DNA from: Solen grandis
Taxonomy: Eukaryota > Mollusca > Bivalvia > Adapedonta > Solenidae
Direction: 5' to 3'
Assembly (NCBI GenBank): GCA_021229015.1
Contig: CM037777.1
Location: 50,726,443-50,790,442 of the forward strand
DNA length: 64,000 bases
The position numbers were made by a program, and so were the translations under genes. The notes under the pieces are model-generated. The model searched no databases, was not told the DNA's origin, and saw only the letters and a program-made list of their open reading frames with translations. Below are positions 36,960 through 48,003 of the stretch, in pieces. Numbering within the stretch: the stretch's first letter is position 1; every line of letters starts with the position of its first letter.

Positions 36960-37314
36960 AGTTAACTGGTCTTAATAATTTGTTCTTTAATACCAGATAA
37001 GACAACTATTATTGGTACCACGTTAACTTTGACGTGTTAATGAAGTAGTTTGTATTGAATCAAATAGTTCAACCTCAGTGATACGAACACCATTGATACT
37101 GTCAGATCTGGTTTCTTATAAAGTAGTTAAATTTCAAAAATACGACCATCATTGGTACCACGAAGATTTGGTCGTATTCATGGGGTAGTCTAATTATCAA
37201 TTACACAGAACATCTCAATTATGCGACCATCATTAAAACCAGGATAGTATTTATGAGGTGGTCTGATTATCGAATCGGTAGAACGGGGAAAGGATCGTGA
37301 AAGTAGTAATCTAA
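36960..37314 (+). repeat. degenerate ~65 bp tandem repeat upstream of the minisatellite
   Basis: Phrases such as ACCATCATTGGTACCACG, CATTGATACTGTCAGATCTG and TATGAGGTGGTCTGATTATC recur with AGTAGTTT/GGTAGTCT in between. It passes into the 34 bp array and may be its ancestor. Confidence 0.45.
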
Positions 37315-37850
37315 AAAGTGAAGTGGTCGTTATATTGAAGTAGTTTTAATATTGAGTTGGACCTTTTATGGAATAGGTCTTTACATTTTAGGTGGTCCTT
37401 ACATTGAGGAGGTTTTAATATTGAGGTGACCGTTATATTGAAATGGTATTTATATTGAGGTTGTCCTAATATTGAAGAGGTCATTATATTGAGGTAGTAT
37501 TTATATTTAAATGGCCCTTATATTGAGGGGTGGCCCTTATATTGAAATGGTCTTTATATTGAGGTGGTCCTTATATTGAAGAGGGCTTTATATTGAGGTG
37601 GTCCTTATATTGAAGAGGGCTTTATATTGAGGTGGTCCTTATATTGAAGAGGGCTTTATATTGAGGTGGTCCTTATATTGAAGAGGGCTTTATATTGGCT
37701 TTATATTGAGGTTCCTTATATTGAAGGGCTTTATATTAAGGTGGTCCTTATATTGAAGAGGGCTTTATATTGAGGTTGTCCTTATATTGAAGAGGGCTTT
37801 ATATTGAGGTGGTCCTTATATTGAAGAAGTCTTTATTAGGTGTTTTTACT
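37315..37850 (+). repeat. 34 bp minisatellite
   Basis: Alternation of TTATATTGAGGTGGTCC and TTATATTGAAGAGGGCT, 17 bases each, giving a 34 bp unit. The left third is degraded (AAGTAGTTTTAATATTGAG and similar); the copies from ~37550 on are nearly exact. About 15 units in total. Confidence 0.88.
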
Positions 37851-38639
37851 GTATTTTACAAATTTGTATGCCATGATAGTCTAACAAAGAATAGTTTCCT
37901 TATTCCTCTTTGATGCTCAAAGCGCGTATTTAAAGGTATAACTTATCAGTATAACTTTAGAATGATCTATATCAACATATAATGTAACGAATATGTAAAA
38001 CATGACAGCGTTGCAACGATGGTGTATAAATCGCGGATGATGTCACGTGATATGAATTTGAAGGATGAATATTGCTTATGAAATTTGCTGATTAATTCGT
38101 CATTAATAAAATTATTATAAGGACATAACTAAACTCTACATTACAAAACAATACCAGTTGAGTGATAATGATACATAAACAGTAGGACTAAGCAAAGTGT
38201 GCACTACTTTCGCAGTTGTATCCATGGCAACACAATGAAAACAAAAATGAATATTTTTTAGAGAATGACACCACTCAAGCAATAGCAATGATCTTTAATC
38301 AGTTTTGAAGTATTTCAGACTTGACCCAACATTGATTATGAAGATTTTCCAATGATATTGAACATATTTTTTCAATGATATTGAACATAACCTTTCAATG
38401 ATGTTAAACTATCTTTCAATGATGTTAAACGTAATCTTTCAACTTATCAGTGATGTAAACTTCATTCTTGGAACTTTGTGAAATTAAACATTACATTGCA
38501 TAACATCTGTGGACTTTCTTTCGTTGTCATTTCAGTGATGACGAGATAGGATATCGCATATAATTTCAACTTGTTTCGTTACGTTATATAAGCGAACATA
38601 AAATGATGTAAAGAGCGAATATAAACTCCATATCGTTAG

Positions 38640-39175
38640 CTAATCGAAAGACCACGTTGTGAAAAAAAAAAATTCTATGTTGTGAACTAATTAATTAAAA
38701 TACCACGTAATGAGAAAATATAAACGCCATATTGTGAGCTAATTTAAACACCATGTTATGAGCAAATATATACGCCATATTGTGAGCTAATTTAAACACC
38801 ATGTTATGAGCAGATATAAACGCCATTCTTGAGCTAATTCTAACACCATGCCATGAGCGAATGTAAATTCTATGGAACGCCATAGCTGTCATATGTTAAC
38901 ATTTCAATTGTCAAATAATCGGATATGTGAACATCTCATTGCATCGAGTTGTTATGTTAACTCGCACTGTTGACTTGTCAAAACATAGTCTTGTTATGTC
39001 TTCACTCTGTATTATTTTGTCAATGTTTTATTGTGTTAAAAATAACTTTGATTACATGAATATCTCAATGCATTTTGTTATTTTGTTAACTCGCACTATT
39101 GACTTGCAAACCATGCTATTATTATTTTAATATTCCAGGTTAATTTGTCAAAACGATAGTCTATCAAAGTTTTAT
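38640..39175 (+). repeat. left arm of a large inverted repeat
   Basis: It begins with a ~56 bp tandem (GCTAATTTAAACACCATGTT, then TATACGCCATATTGTGA, 38690-38860) and continues with TTCTATGGAACGCCATAGC, GTGAACATCTCATTGCATCG, GTTATGTTAACTCGCACTGT. The reverse complement of this second part appears at 41340-41970. Confidence 0.7.
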
Positions 39176-39239
39176 AGTTATGTTGTATTTTATGAATTTT
39201 AGCTTACTTTAATAATTGTAAATACTTGTTTACTTTTTA

Positions 39240-40450
39240 TACACCTGTCGAAGACGTGTTATATTATAATTCACCTATGTGTGGGCAGTTTCCAATATTT
39301 CGTCTGGAGTATAACTCCGTCTTTTTTGTTGGAATGATAAGAACTTGATACACATGTTCCTTACAATGAGTCTAAGTGCAGTGCACAATAACTTAAAATC
39401 TACCTTGTCTTTTTTTTAAAATTATTTCCCTTCGATTAATTTCAGTCATGCATTTCTTGTCCAGATAATAACTGCTACATATTTTGTTATAATAACTTTA
39501 GATTTGATATGCAAGTTCCTTGCTAATTCTACCTGGTGTATATTTTCAGTTATTCTCCTTAGATTAATTATGTCTCCCAATGTTTGGAAACATTGTTTTT
39601 ATTCCGTTTCTCCCTCTCCTTTTGATTCTTATTTCTCGCTACCGCAAAATTGTACGGTCCATATCTCGGGGGCCTCTCAACCAATCTTAATGAAACTTAA
39701 CATGCTTATAGTCCACTATGAGTAGTGGTACCTCCCGAACATTGGAAATTGTGGGGTACCTAGGGGGTTAGGCCCCACCTTCCCAAAGTTGAATTTTGCA
39801 TACAAATATATTTTTGAATGTTTCATATTTTCATCCTGACTCGTGATAAAATGGATTGAATGGTATTACTTTGATGACCCAGAGAAAGTCACTCAGGGAC
39901 CAGGCCCCACTCCCTCAATTTTTCTAATGACGTTATATTTCAAAAACCGTTCAGATAACTATCCCTAATCTACATATATTCTAAATTCCTATGATAAGTT
40001 GAATCATACCATTGTTGGGTCCCCGGGGATCACCCATGTGTCCTGCTCCGCCCCCTCAATTTAGTTACGTTTTTATATCTCAAAAACGGTTCAGATACCC
40101 ACCCCTAAACCGTATATAATCTTAATCGTGAGTTGAATATGAACGATACTATTTTTGGTGTGTGTCACCGCGTGTGTATATGTTTGTGTGTGTTATTGTT
40201 TTAATAAGACATTTATTTCCAGAGTATAACCGTGTCCCCTTTTGGTGGAATGGAATGCTTGCATATTTCTTGCAATGGGTTGAAGTGCAGTATACATGCT
40301 GCTTGGATATTTATGTATCTTGATTTCCCAGGATATATTAATCAAATAAAATATGCAAAATGTGGCATTTATACTAAACTTTTTATGGTCTATACATTCT
40401 GATGAGTTCATCAGCTCAAAACGGAACACGAAAAAGAAACATCTACCTCT
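39240..40450 (+). repeat. modular array M5 (about 150-160 bp spacing)
   Basis: Phrases of the type CTGGAGTATAACTCCGTC (39303) and CAGATAATAACTGCTAC (39461) are ~158 apart; TTTCAAAAACCGTTCAGATA (39929) and CTCAAAAACGGTTCAGATAC (40079) are ~150 apart; CCAGAGTATAACCGTGTCCC follows at 40218. Cores such as AATGAAACTTAACATGCTTA occur. Diverged; ends not defined. Confidence 0.5.
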
Positions 40451-40885
40451 GGTATGGCTTACAGTAGGAAGGAGTTATAAAATATAACCACAGAAGAAAA
40501 ATGCGAGGAACAATGTTTTTCCTGTCTTGATATGTTGCCCTTGCCAAGTTTCACTAAATATCTCAAGTAAATTTTCCTCAACCTGCAATTGTTAAGATCT
40601 AGACCTCACTTATTCAATCAACTAAATGAGTAATGCTTTGTTTATAATGTACTTATAAAAAGGTTATATAATTGTTAAAATTCATCCTCATGTAACAAAA
40701 ATGTATCTAATCGTATAAACTATGTAATCTCATATATCATCATCTATTCCTGACGTACACCTTGAAAATTAAGAGTGTTTGCATAGGAAAATATTCTGAT
40801 CATGTTTGAATATAATTATATGAGACTGTCAGGCAAATTATGAAAAGTAGAAGGCATTGTACAATGCCAATTGCAGTAAGGTCAC

Positions 40886-40923
<38 letters not shown>

Positions 40924-40926
40924 TGA
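40886..40926 (+). repeat. (ATTT)n microsatellite
   Basis: About ten perfect units, shortly before the half MITE at 41161. Confidence 0.9.
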
Positions 40927-41160
40927 GATTTCATCAAAATGTTGGTGTGAAAAATAAAAGATAAGCATTTTAGCTTTCTTTTCTGCTCGTATGTGTGTGT
41001 TTCAACTCAGATTTTGCCTGCATAATTTATCATTGATGTCTTAATTTGTATGATATGGTTTTTCCCGTTTTTAACTTTAACTTCAGATGCACTTATATAT
41101 GTATGTAATATGTTACACTATTTACAGCATTAAAATATATAATATAAAATTACTTTTTTT

Positions 41161-41327
41161 AACTCGCAGGCTGATCAGGTTTTATGCTGTTCGCTGCTCC
41201 TCAGTGGTCTGGAAATGAGGTTTTATAATTAAATTTGGTAAGGTTTAACTGTGGTTTTCTGCAGATCAGGCTTTATGTGGTACCTATTGAGTGCGTCAAA
41301 ATGAGTCTATATGATGGAAAGGGTTAA
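41161..41327 (+). mobile_element. piggyBac-type MITE (family P), copy 6, half element
   Basis: It starts abruptly at AACTCGCAGGCTGATCAGG, the exact middle of the inner hairpin, after a T run, and then continues to AAAGGGTTAA. The left ~73 bases are absent. It sits just left of the right arm of the large inverted repeat. Confidence 0.85.
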
Positions 41328-41334
41328 GAAATAC

Positions 41335-41970
41335 ACGTGTCCAGTTGACCTAACAACACGTTTATTAAACATAATAAGCTGATTGTTCCACACAATAATG
41401 TAAAATGTAGACATAATAAGATGACGGTTTGACAAACCAACAGTACGGGTTAACATAACAACACGATGACATGAGAAGTTCACGTGTCCTTTTGGCATAA
41501 TAACAGTAATGANNNNNNNNNNNNNNNNNNNNNNNNNNNNNNNNNNNNNNNNNNNNNNNNNNNNNNNNNNNNNNNNNNNNNNNNNNNNNNNNNNNNNNNN
41601 NNNNNNNNNNNNTTAACATAATGAAGCTTTGATTTTAAAAAAATAATATAGCAAAGTATACATTAACATAACAACACGAGGCACTGAGGTAATTACGTGT
41701 CTAAATTACATGATAACATGTTGATTTAACATGATAAGTTATTGATTCGACAAAACAACATGGAATGTAGACATAACAAGATCATATTTGACAAGTCAAC
41801 AGCACTGGTTAACATAACAGCATGATGCAATGAGAAGTACACATGTTCTATTAACAAAATAGCACAGCCTATAAACATAATAAAGCACCGCTTTGACAAG
41901 ACTATTTGAAATGCGTTCCATAAAATTTCTATATCGTGAACTAATTGAAATTTACTTTGATAATACATTT
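41335..41970 (-). repeat. right arm of a large inverted repeat, with assembly gap
   Basis: GTTAACATAACAACACGATG, GACAAACCAACAGTACGGG and TGCGTTCCATAAAATTTCTA are the inverted counterparts of the left arm. The arm holds two to three internal copies of the ACATAACAACACGAxGxxATGAG unit. 100 N lie at 41513-41612, so its length is unknown. Confidence 0.7.
41513..41612. other. assembly gap (100 N)
   Basis: Exactly 100 Ns, the usual placeholder for a gap of unknown size. It lies within tandem copies of the inverted-repeat arm. Confidence 0.99.
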
Positions 41971-42164
41971 TGATTTATTTCCCAAAGATTGAGTCCCCCA
42001 CCACACCACACCCCAGTGAGATTTTTGTAAAAACGGACTTCCTTTTTTTCAAAGGAGAGAACTTCACTTGATAATTTGGGGAAAAAGTGATTGCTTTCTA
42101 TTTAAACGCTGATTCTAAGTGAAACCATGTATTTCATAAAGGCTAATTTTATCTATCGGCGATG

Positions 42165-42365
42165 AGAGCAGACCCAAATCAGACAGCTCCTTCCAGGAGT
42201 TTTCTGTTCAGGGTTCCCGCTTTCTGTTTGCTCATAAAATTGAAGCTCAGATTTTATATAGTCTGCAAAGAAAATTCCAAATGTTCGTATCCCATTTACA
42301 GTGAAGTATATTAATATTCATGACGTCATAAATTTGTACATGAATATTCATGAGATAAAGGGTTA
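42165..42365. repeat. dispersed repeat family T, copy 3 (uninterrupted)
   Basis: CAGCTCCTTCCAGGAGTTTT, CTTTCTGTTTGCTCATAAAA, GCTCAGATTTTATATAGTCT, then GTACATGAATATTCATGAGA. The end with AAAGGGTTAA resembles a family P terminus. Confidence 0.65.
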
Positions 42366-42434
42366 AAATGCATTCATTTTAAAACGACAAAAAGCGAAGT
42401 GGCTTATGGAAATTAATTCGTTAACAATGATGTT

Positions 42435-42592
42435 GGTGTTTACGTGAGTTAACCGGGGTACCCGAAGAACACCCACGTGTCGGGGACGAGTGACCAAATA
42501 CCCTTTCTCACACAACATCGGACAGACCTGGGATCGAACCCGGGTTTTATTGGTTAAAAGCCAGTGCGTAAACCACTTCATTAACCGATCAC
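42435..42592 (-). repeat. tRNA-like SINE, minus strand
   Basis: ACCTGGGATCGAACCCGGGT is a strong reverse B box; AACCACTTCATTAACCGATC is the A-box side on the minus strand. The ~80 bases of possible body (CACCCACGTGTCGGGGACGA) match none of families A-D. Confidence 0.5.
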
Positions 42593-42665
42593 TCGAAATT
42601 TATAACTCTGGTTTCCTTACATCTGCTCGATTATCAGGGCTCGGACCCGCTTTGAGAACTATTGC

Positions 42666-42907
42666 TTAATCCTTTCCCTCATATAGACTCATTTTGACGC
42701 ACTCAGTAGGTACCACATAAAGCCTGATCTGCAGAAACCCACAGTTAAACCTTACCAAATTTAATTATAAAGTCCTCATTTCCAGACCACTGAGGAGCAG
42801 CGAACAGCATAAAACCTGATCAGCCTGCGAGTTACTCGCAGGCTGATCTGGTTTTATGCTGTTCGCATAGGTCTTTTCATGGTGTCCTCTATGAGGGAAA
42901 GGGTTAA
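42666..42907 (-). mobile_element. piggyBac-type MITE (family P), copy 7, reverse
   Basis: TTAATCCTTTCCCTCATATA start, CTATGAGGGAAAGGGTTAA end, in reverse orientation, full length with both TTAA sites. Confidence 0.88.
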
Positions 42908-43599
42908 TCCGAGTATAATCAAGTATCAATGTATTCATCAGTTTCAGTGACAGCCTTTCTTTGTTATAAATCTGGAAGCAGGATGTGCGGAAATACATAT
43001 GAAATGATCGTCTCACGTCTGCCGTGCTTATGTAAAACGTGACTGCTAAAACTCAGGGCGGGGTTATTTGTATTACCAGTCTTTGTAGACCCGACACAAT
43101 CCTGGAAAGTGAAAATAATACACTCATTTGATATTTCTACGATTTGTGACATTCGACGCCAACGTTGACGAAACAGAATAATTGCAAGGATTATAGTAAA
43201 CGAAGACATAAACTTTACTATCATAGGAAACAGCTGAGGTCTCAATTCCACTTACCTCGTTCCCTAGGTGACGTGAAGGCGTTCTTACTGATGATAATAT
43301 TCCAGAATAATCCTCTGTTTCTTGGACTGGTTTTTCGTCTGCTGACAGATTGGGCGCCCATATAAATGGAAAATTTTAATGAAATATGATATTGTATATA
43401 TCCATCCATCATTAATTATGGATATGTGTATGTAATTCCTGTTGTTATTAATATTTCCAGACTATTGAAAATACTATTCAAACCCATATAGCCTTTGGGA
43501 GATACAGCAAATTGAGTTACAAGATAAGGAGATTTGTACTAAGTTGTGACAGGATTTATGTTAGCGATAAGAAATGCGACATCGTCTATATATGTCTGT

Positions 43600-43960
43600 C
43601 TTCCTGACTGTCCTTCAACATTTTCTTCTCATCTAACCACTAAGTTTTTATTTCACTATGTTTTCACGTTTGTTTGCGCATTAATCGTGCTACCTTAATC
43701 AAACTTGGAAGTAAACAATTTGGCAATAATTAAATAACTCTCCCACCTTATCTAACTACCTGTATTTGATAATTAGGAATTATGGCCTTTGATTTTTCAC
43801 AATAAATGCTGAGTTTACTTTGTTTACACTAACTACCGCAGTTATTAAGCCATCTGGATCAAACTTTGAGACCATGTTCATGGTCGCACTAAATCGGACA
43901 AATTCGATGATAGCTCGAAGTTTGGCGACTCCGTAATAGCGGTTGCATTCAGATAACGAA
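43600..43960 (+). repeat. modular array M6 (two 160 bp units)
   Basis: AAACTTGG at 43701 and AAACTTTG at 43861 are exactly 160 bases apart, with TTAATC or TGGATC before and ATTTGG or CCATGTTCATGG after. It ends just before the exon 2 acceptor. Confidence 0.5.
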
Positions 43961-44012
43961 ATCGGGCCATCTTGTGTCTTGTACCCACTCATGGTTCTTC
44001 TTCTCATTTCAG

Positions 44013-44128
44013 CTCTCGACACAAACAATGTTATGGTCAAAAAGCAAGTGTTTGAACTCCTGTCGGCATTGTGTGTCTATTCTGCCGACGGATACATGCT
44101 GACGCTTGCTGCACTCGACAGTTTCAAG
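44013..44128 (+). CDS. INF2-like formin, shared exon 2 (FH3/DID)
   Basis: Seen: the acceptor TTCTCATTTCAG precedes CTCTCGAC and the donor is TTCAAG|GTAGGT. The exon begins with two bases that complete an Ala codon with the G left by exon A or B. It encodes [20 protein letters not shown] followed by [19 protein letters not shown], the most conserved part of the DID in INF2/diaphanous formins (the VKKQVFELL helix). It ends in phase 0 and joins the exon at 48936. Length 116 bases. Confidence 0.92.
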
Positions 44129-44257
44129 GTAGGTAATTTACGCCGTACATGCTGTTTCTGTTTTCTTGTCTTCTCTGAGTAGTCCTTTCCATCAGAGAAC
44201 AAGAAATACCTAATTGACAGTGAAGAAAAAGAAAGTACATGAAACACATTAAACTCA

Positions 44258-44700
44258 CCAGGCTCGAATTTCACCAACAATACTTAGCGCTTAGAAATAC
44301 TTCGAGGCGAATTTCACCAACAATACTTAGTGCTTAGAAATACTTCGAGGCGAATTTCACCAACAATACTTAGCGCTTAGAAATACTTCGAGGCGAGTTT
44401 CACCAACAATACTTAGCGCTTAGAAATACTTCGAGGCGAATTTCACCAACAATACTTAGCGCTTAGAAATACTTCGAGGCGAATTTTTTTTTTTTTTTCT
44501 GTAGTAAAAATTCCCGAATATTTCATTTCTCAGCAAATATGGTGAATTATTAGGGGGAAAAAGTATGTCACTTTATTCATATGTTTGAATATTTCGTGTT
44601 ATATATTTGTGTACTTTTATTAGATAAAAAATATTAAATTTGCCCCTAAGTATTTAAGTATTACTTTAGCGCTAAGTATTGTTGATGGAATTCGAGCCAG
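44258..44700. mobile_element. MITE family Q, copy 2 with its left arm amplified
   Basis: The left end CCAGGCTCGAATTTCACC and right end GATGGAATTCGAGCCAG match copy 1, and the middle (AGTATTTAAGTATTACTTTA) is also shared. The left inverted-repeat segment occurs as five exact-period 43 bp units (44266-44480) followed by a T run. It lies ~130 bases downstream of exon 2. Confidence 0.8.
44266..44480 (+). repeat. 43 bp tandem repeat, five units
   Basis: Units start at 44266, 44309, 44352, 44395 and 44438. Each has TTTCACCAACAATACTTAGC followed by GCTTAGAAATACTTCGAGGC. Differences between units are one or two bases, so the expansion is recent. The palindrome CTTAGCGCTAAG of copy 1 has become CTTAGCGCTTAG in most units. 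Confidence 0.92.
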
Positions 44701-44704
44701 TTGC

Positions 44705-44876
44705 ATAAAACAAAGATATGGACAGATTTGTCCGGTATCAGGATAATCTGACTAGTGTGGTATCATATCATTTGTCTATGGTGTCATATTGCAGTATGAC
44801 AATACTATACCTGTCTAGACATAATCCCTGAATGTCTGAAATAATATCGGTTGGACATTTAACCAAAACAAACAAC
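44705..44876 (+). repeat. SINE family B, 3' two-thirds
   Basis: GTCCGGTATCAGGATAATCT, then a core with TTGTCTATGGTGTCATATTG, then a diverged terminus GGTTGGACATTTAACC and AACAAACAA tail. It abuts the MITE ending at 44700. Confidence 0.7.
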
Positions 44877-44903
44877 CGTATATTGATGTGAGAATAAATA
44901 AAG

Positions 44904-45130
44904 GGTGTCTGGATAGTGTAGTGGCAACGCGCCTTGCTTCTCACCAATGCGTCCCGGGTTCGATTCCTTGTCACGTACGTGAGAGGTTATAGGGGTCGAC
45001 CGTCCAGACAGGCGGGTTTTCTCCGAGCTCTCCGGTTTCCTCCCACAAAATTGACCACATAAACCGCCACCAGAGCCATCGAGAGGGATTAATATAAGTT
45101 GTGATAATTTGTTTTGTTATCGATGTAAAG
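44904..45130 (+). repeat. SINE family C (V-domain-like), copy 1
   Basis: Head GTGTCTGGATAGTGTAGTGG with B-box-like CCCGGGTTCGATTCC, then the motif CTCTCCGGTTTCCTCCCACA, which resembles the central domain of V-type SINEs. The end is ATCGATGTAAAG. TAAATAAAG occurs at 44895-44903 and 45131-45139 and may be a target-site duplication, although the tail has similar sequence. Confidence 0.75.
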
Positions 45131-45896
45131 TAAATAAAGTTTAAACATAAATTATATAGTGGCTTCCAGTTGCTAATAATCTATTGTGTTTTCGTCAAGT
45201 TTGATGTAATATCGGAACCGTTTTAGTATTTATAAAAAAAATGCTTAAACTTACATGAAGATGGTCCATGTACATATATTTTCAAATTTGCCCAAAGAAT
45301 CAGATTCCATGTAGATTTCTTGTTACTATGTTAACGAAAGGGCCTCATTCAAAACTTTCTTTCCGATTTGAAATTAAAATTGTTCTTTCAGTTCATCAAA
45401 ATTATTTAAATCATTTGGATCTGTCATAAACAAGACCATTGAGATTATGTCGAAATTTCCTTTGCATTTTATAGTCTTTAATCATTTTCCTTCTCCTTTA
45501 TTTTGCGGACGGTTTATCATTATCATTATCATCATAACTTTATATAAACATTGCAGTTAGTAAATCTCCCCTTTCTAAATTGAATTTCCTTGTTTCGAGA
45601 GCAATCCCGATCTCTGCGATATTTTGTTAAAGTCTATCGCCCCTGATAAACGTGAGAAGATTGTCATTTGTTACCGATTCATCGTCTCCAGTAGTGGTTT
45701 CTTCTGACATAGAATTCTAGGAAAAGTGGCGCTTGCTGTTCTTAAATTCCTCAATACAATCAAGGATACCTTGAATTTGCACCAGTCTGTCTGGTTTAAG
45801 TTTAAACGCAAAATGCATGACGTCAGCCAGTTTGGTTTCATTATTTTTAATAAGAAATAACTAAGAAAAATGACTTGATGAAAGTGTTTAAACAAT

Positions 45897-46037
45897 ACTA
45901 CCGGTCCCGTTGGCCGTGTGGTTAGGGCGTGGTTGATTCGATCCCCGGCGGCAACATAAGAAGCTCGTAAAACGAGCTTCTGGTATAGCTCCCTTGCTCG
46001 GCGCTCAGTATACAAAAAAAGTTCTAGGACTGGTTAA
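45897..46037 (+). repeat. SINE family B head, cut off at the junction with a modular element
   Basis: A-box-like CCGGTCCCGTTGGCCGTGTG, B box TGATTCGATCCCCGGC, then GTTCTAGGACTGGTT. At that point the usual continuation is replaced by AAAACTACCGGCCAGATTTC of the neighbouring modular element, so the junction at about 46037 is sharp. Confidence 0.65.
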
Positions 46038-46440
46038 AACTACCGGCCAGATTTCAAAATGTTTTAGTACAGATGTTCCTTGGGTAACCCACTACCAAGA
46101 TTGCTAAAATGATTCTGATCGGTAAAAAAACATTTAAAATTGCCTTATATGTATATAGTGAAAACTTTAAACGACATCTCCTCTGAAACCGCTGGACAGA
46201 ATTTGATTAAACTTGGCAGGGATGATCTTTAGGTGAACTTTCGCAAAAGCTGCTAAAATAAATTTGATCCATGAAGAACTCTGGTTTCAATGGCAACGAA
46301 AAGAAGAAAAAAATATGAAAACTTTAAAAATAATTTCCTTTAAAACTACCGGCCAGATATCAAAATGTTTTAATACAGATGTTCCTTGGGTAACCCTATA
46401 CTCGGGTGAGCGATCCAGGGCCTCTATGGCCCTCTTGTCT
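46038..46440 (+). mobile_element. modular element family M1, copy 2 (left-truncated)
   Basis: Modules like those of copy 3 (ACTACCGGCCAGATTTCAAA, GATGTTCCTTGGGTAACCC, AAACTTGGCAGGGATGATC), then CTCGGGTGAGCGATCCAGGG and a terminal hairpin AGGGCC-TCTAT-GGCCCT with CTTGTCT. The left end is missing and replaced by a SINE head. Confidence 0.72.
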
Positions 46441-47660
46441 TTTTCTTTTCCATTGTTTTTAGCAATTTTTATCAATTCTTCAGTCATGTCGTCTATGCCA
46501 TTGGGTAAAAGTACTAAACAAACATTAAATAAGATATCAAGTACAGTAACGCCAAGATTAGTGTCACTTGCTTGCCTTTGACGACCACCTGAAATTTCAG
46601 GAGGTGATGACACTCGTAGACGCTTGACCTAGATCAGTAGCTAATTTAATTCCGAAATTCACCTCGAACTAGGAAAATGTCATTGTTGTTTTCTCCTAAT
46701 TTTCTTTAAAATGTTCTCATTTTATTGTAATTTGCACACAAAAAAAATAACATCATAGTGAAGGTTTTCGGAAAAGTTCTATGATCGATATTGCAAAATA
46801 TGTCACACGATTTGTTTCCCATTCGTGAAAGCAGTTGTTGAAAATTCTTAGATTTTACGCTGGAAATAACTTCCTGTCTTGGCTAGTTGCTTTAATGGCA
46901 CTCTAAAGATTCTCAAGTCAGATAAAAAGAGAAGGAAAGTGTGTCATACCAATTGCCTTTGGCATGAAACTACACAGTAGAGTACAATATATTTATTTTA
47001 CGTAAGATTTCCAGCTATCACAACGTTTGCTTATAGTTTCAATGTGACCATTCCATTATAAGATTAACAATTTTAGACAGAAATTGGTGTAGAACATTTG
47101 TAGGGTAGCTCTATGAAAACATAGAACAAAAATACATGTCGTTTGTAGCCAAACAGAGGTAAAAAGTAAAACTCTTCACTTCTTAATTGTGTTTACCAAG
47201 CTAAATTAACTAGAAATCATGTCGTAAACTGTGGCTCGAACTAAAATGGAAGAGAACAGTTAATGACTTAATTAATTTAAAATGCACGCGGTAATTAAAT
47301 TTTGTAGGGGAATTACATGTTTACCATTTGTTTTGCCGAAAACACAGCTCCCGGGATAATTTTCAGCGCTAATGTAGCTATATACGACGCTTTTAGAGTA
47401 ATTTGTTACCAGGGGAATTTCCTATTTGTTTACATTAGTGAAAAAAATATCTGGCAGGGGATACATAATAAGACATCCCCGCGTGAATGAATGGACAGTT
47501 ACCTTTCTTGGTGACTATAACTGACAGTTACAGGTCAAAGCACCGGCCTCCGTTTTATTCTAAATTTTTAATTATACGTGCATCATATATGTACAAGGTA
47601 CATCAGACTGGGAGAGAGGGGTCATGTATAGCTTTTGAAAACATTAGAACATCATTCCAA
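46441..47660. other. intron 2, no gene recognised
   Basis: AT-rich sequence between an M1 element and a SINE. Only short frames on either strand. Confidence 0.5.
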
Positions 47661-47675
47661 TATCAGCATTATCAT

Positions 47676-47890
47676 CACTCAGCCCCTCACCGCGTGGGTT
47701 CGAATTCCGACAGGGCCATTTGGATTCATGTGAGGAAGCCTTCCAGCTGGCTTGCGGTAGGTCGGTGGTTCTACCCGGATGCCTCCGTGCATTTGGGGTC
47801 TTCCTCCACCTGTAATTATAGCTGGACGTCACTATATGACTGAAATACTGTCGAAGCGACGGTAAACTCAAATAGTCAAGTCTAGTCAAG
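47676..47890 (+). repeat. SINE family A, 5'-truncated copy with 13 bp TSD
   Basis: The copy begins inside the tRNA variable arm (CACTCAGCCCCTCACC), then has the B box, full core and tail. A perfect 13 bp duplication TCAGCATTATCAT lies at 47663-47675 and 47891-47903. The truncation therefore happened at insertion, not by later deletion. Confidence 0.88.
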
Positions 47891-48003
47891 TCAGCATTAT
47901 CATTGAAACGGTTCTAAGACCGGATTCGTGACTTAATTTATTGTGTTTGCTTATTAGATACTAAATCTACAAAAACCTGTCCCTGTTTACAAATATAAAC
48001 ATT

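Noticed and set aside
44266..44480. CRISPR-like regular array
   Set aside because: Units are contiguous with no unique spacers, the genome is eukaryotic, and the unit is a MITE arm.
47487..47889. Plus and minus frames of 118 and 81 codons
   Set aside because: Both overlap the SINE at 47676-47890.
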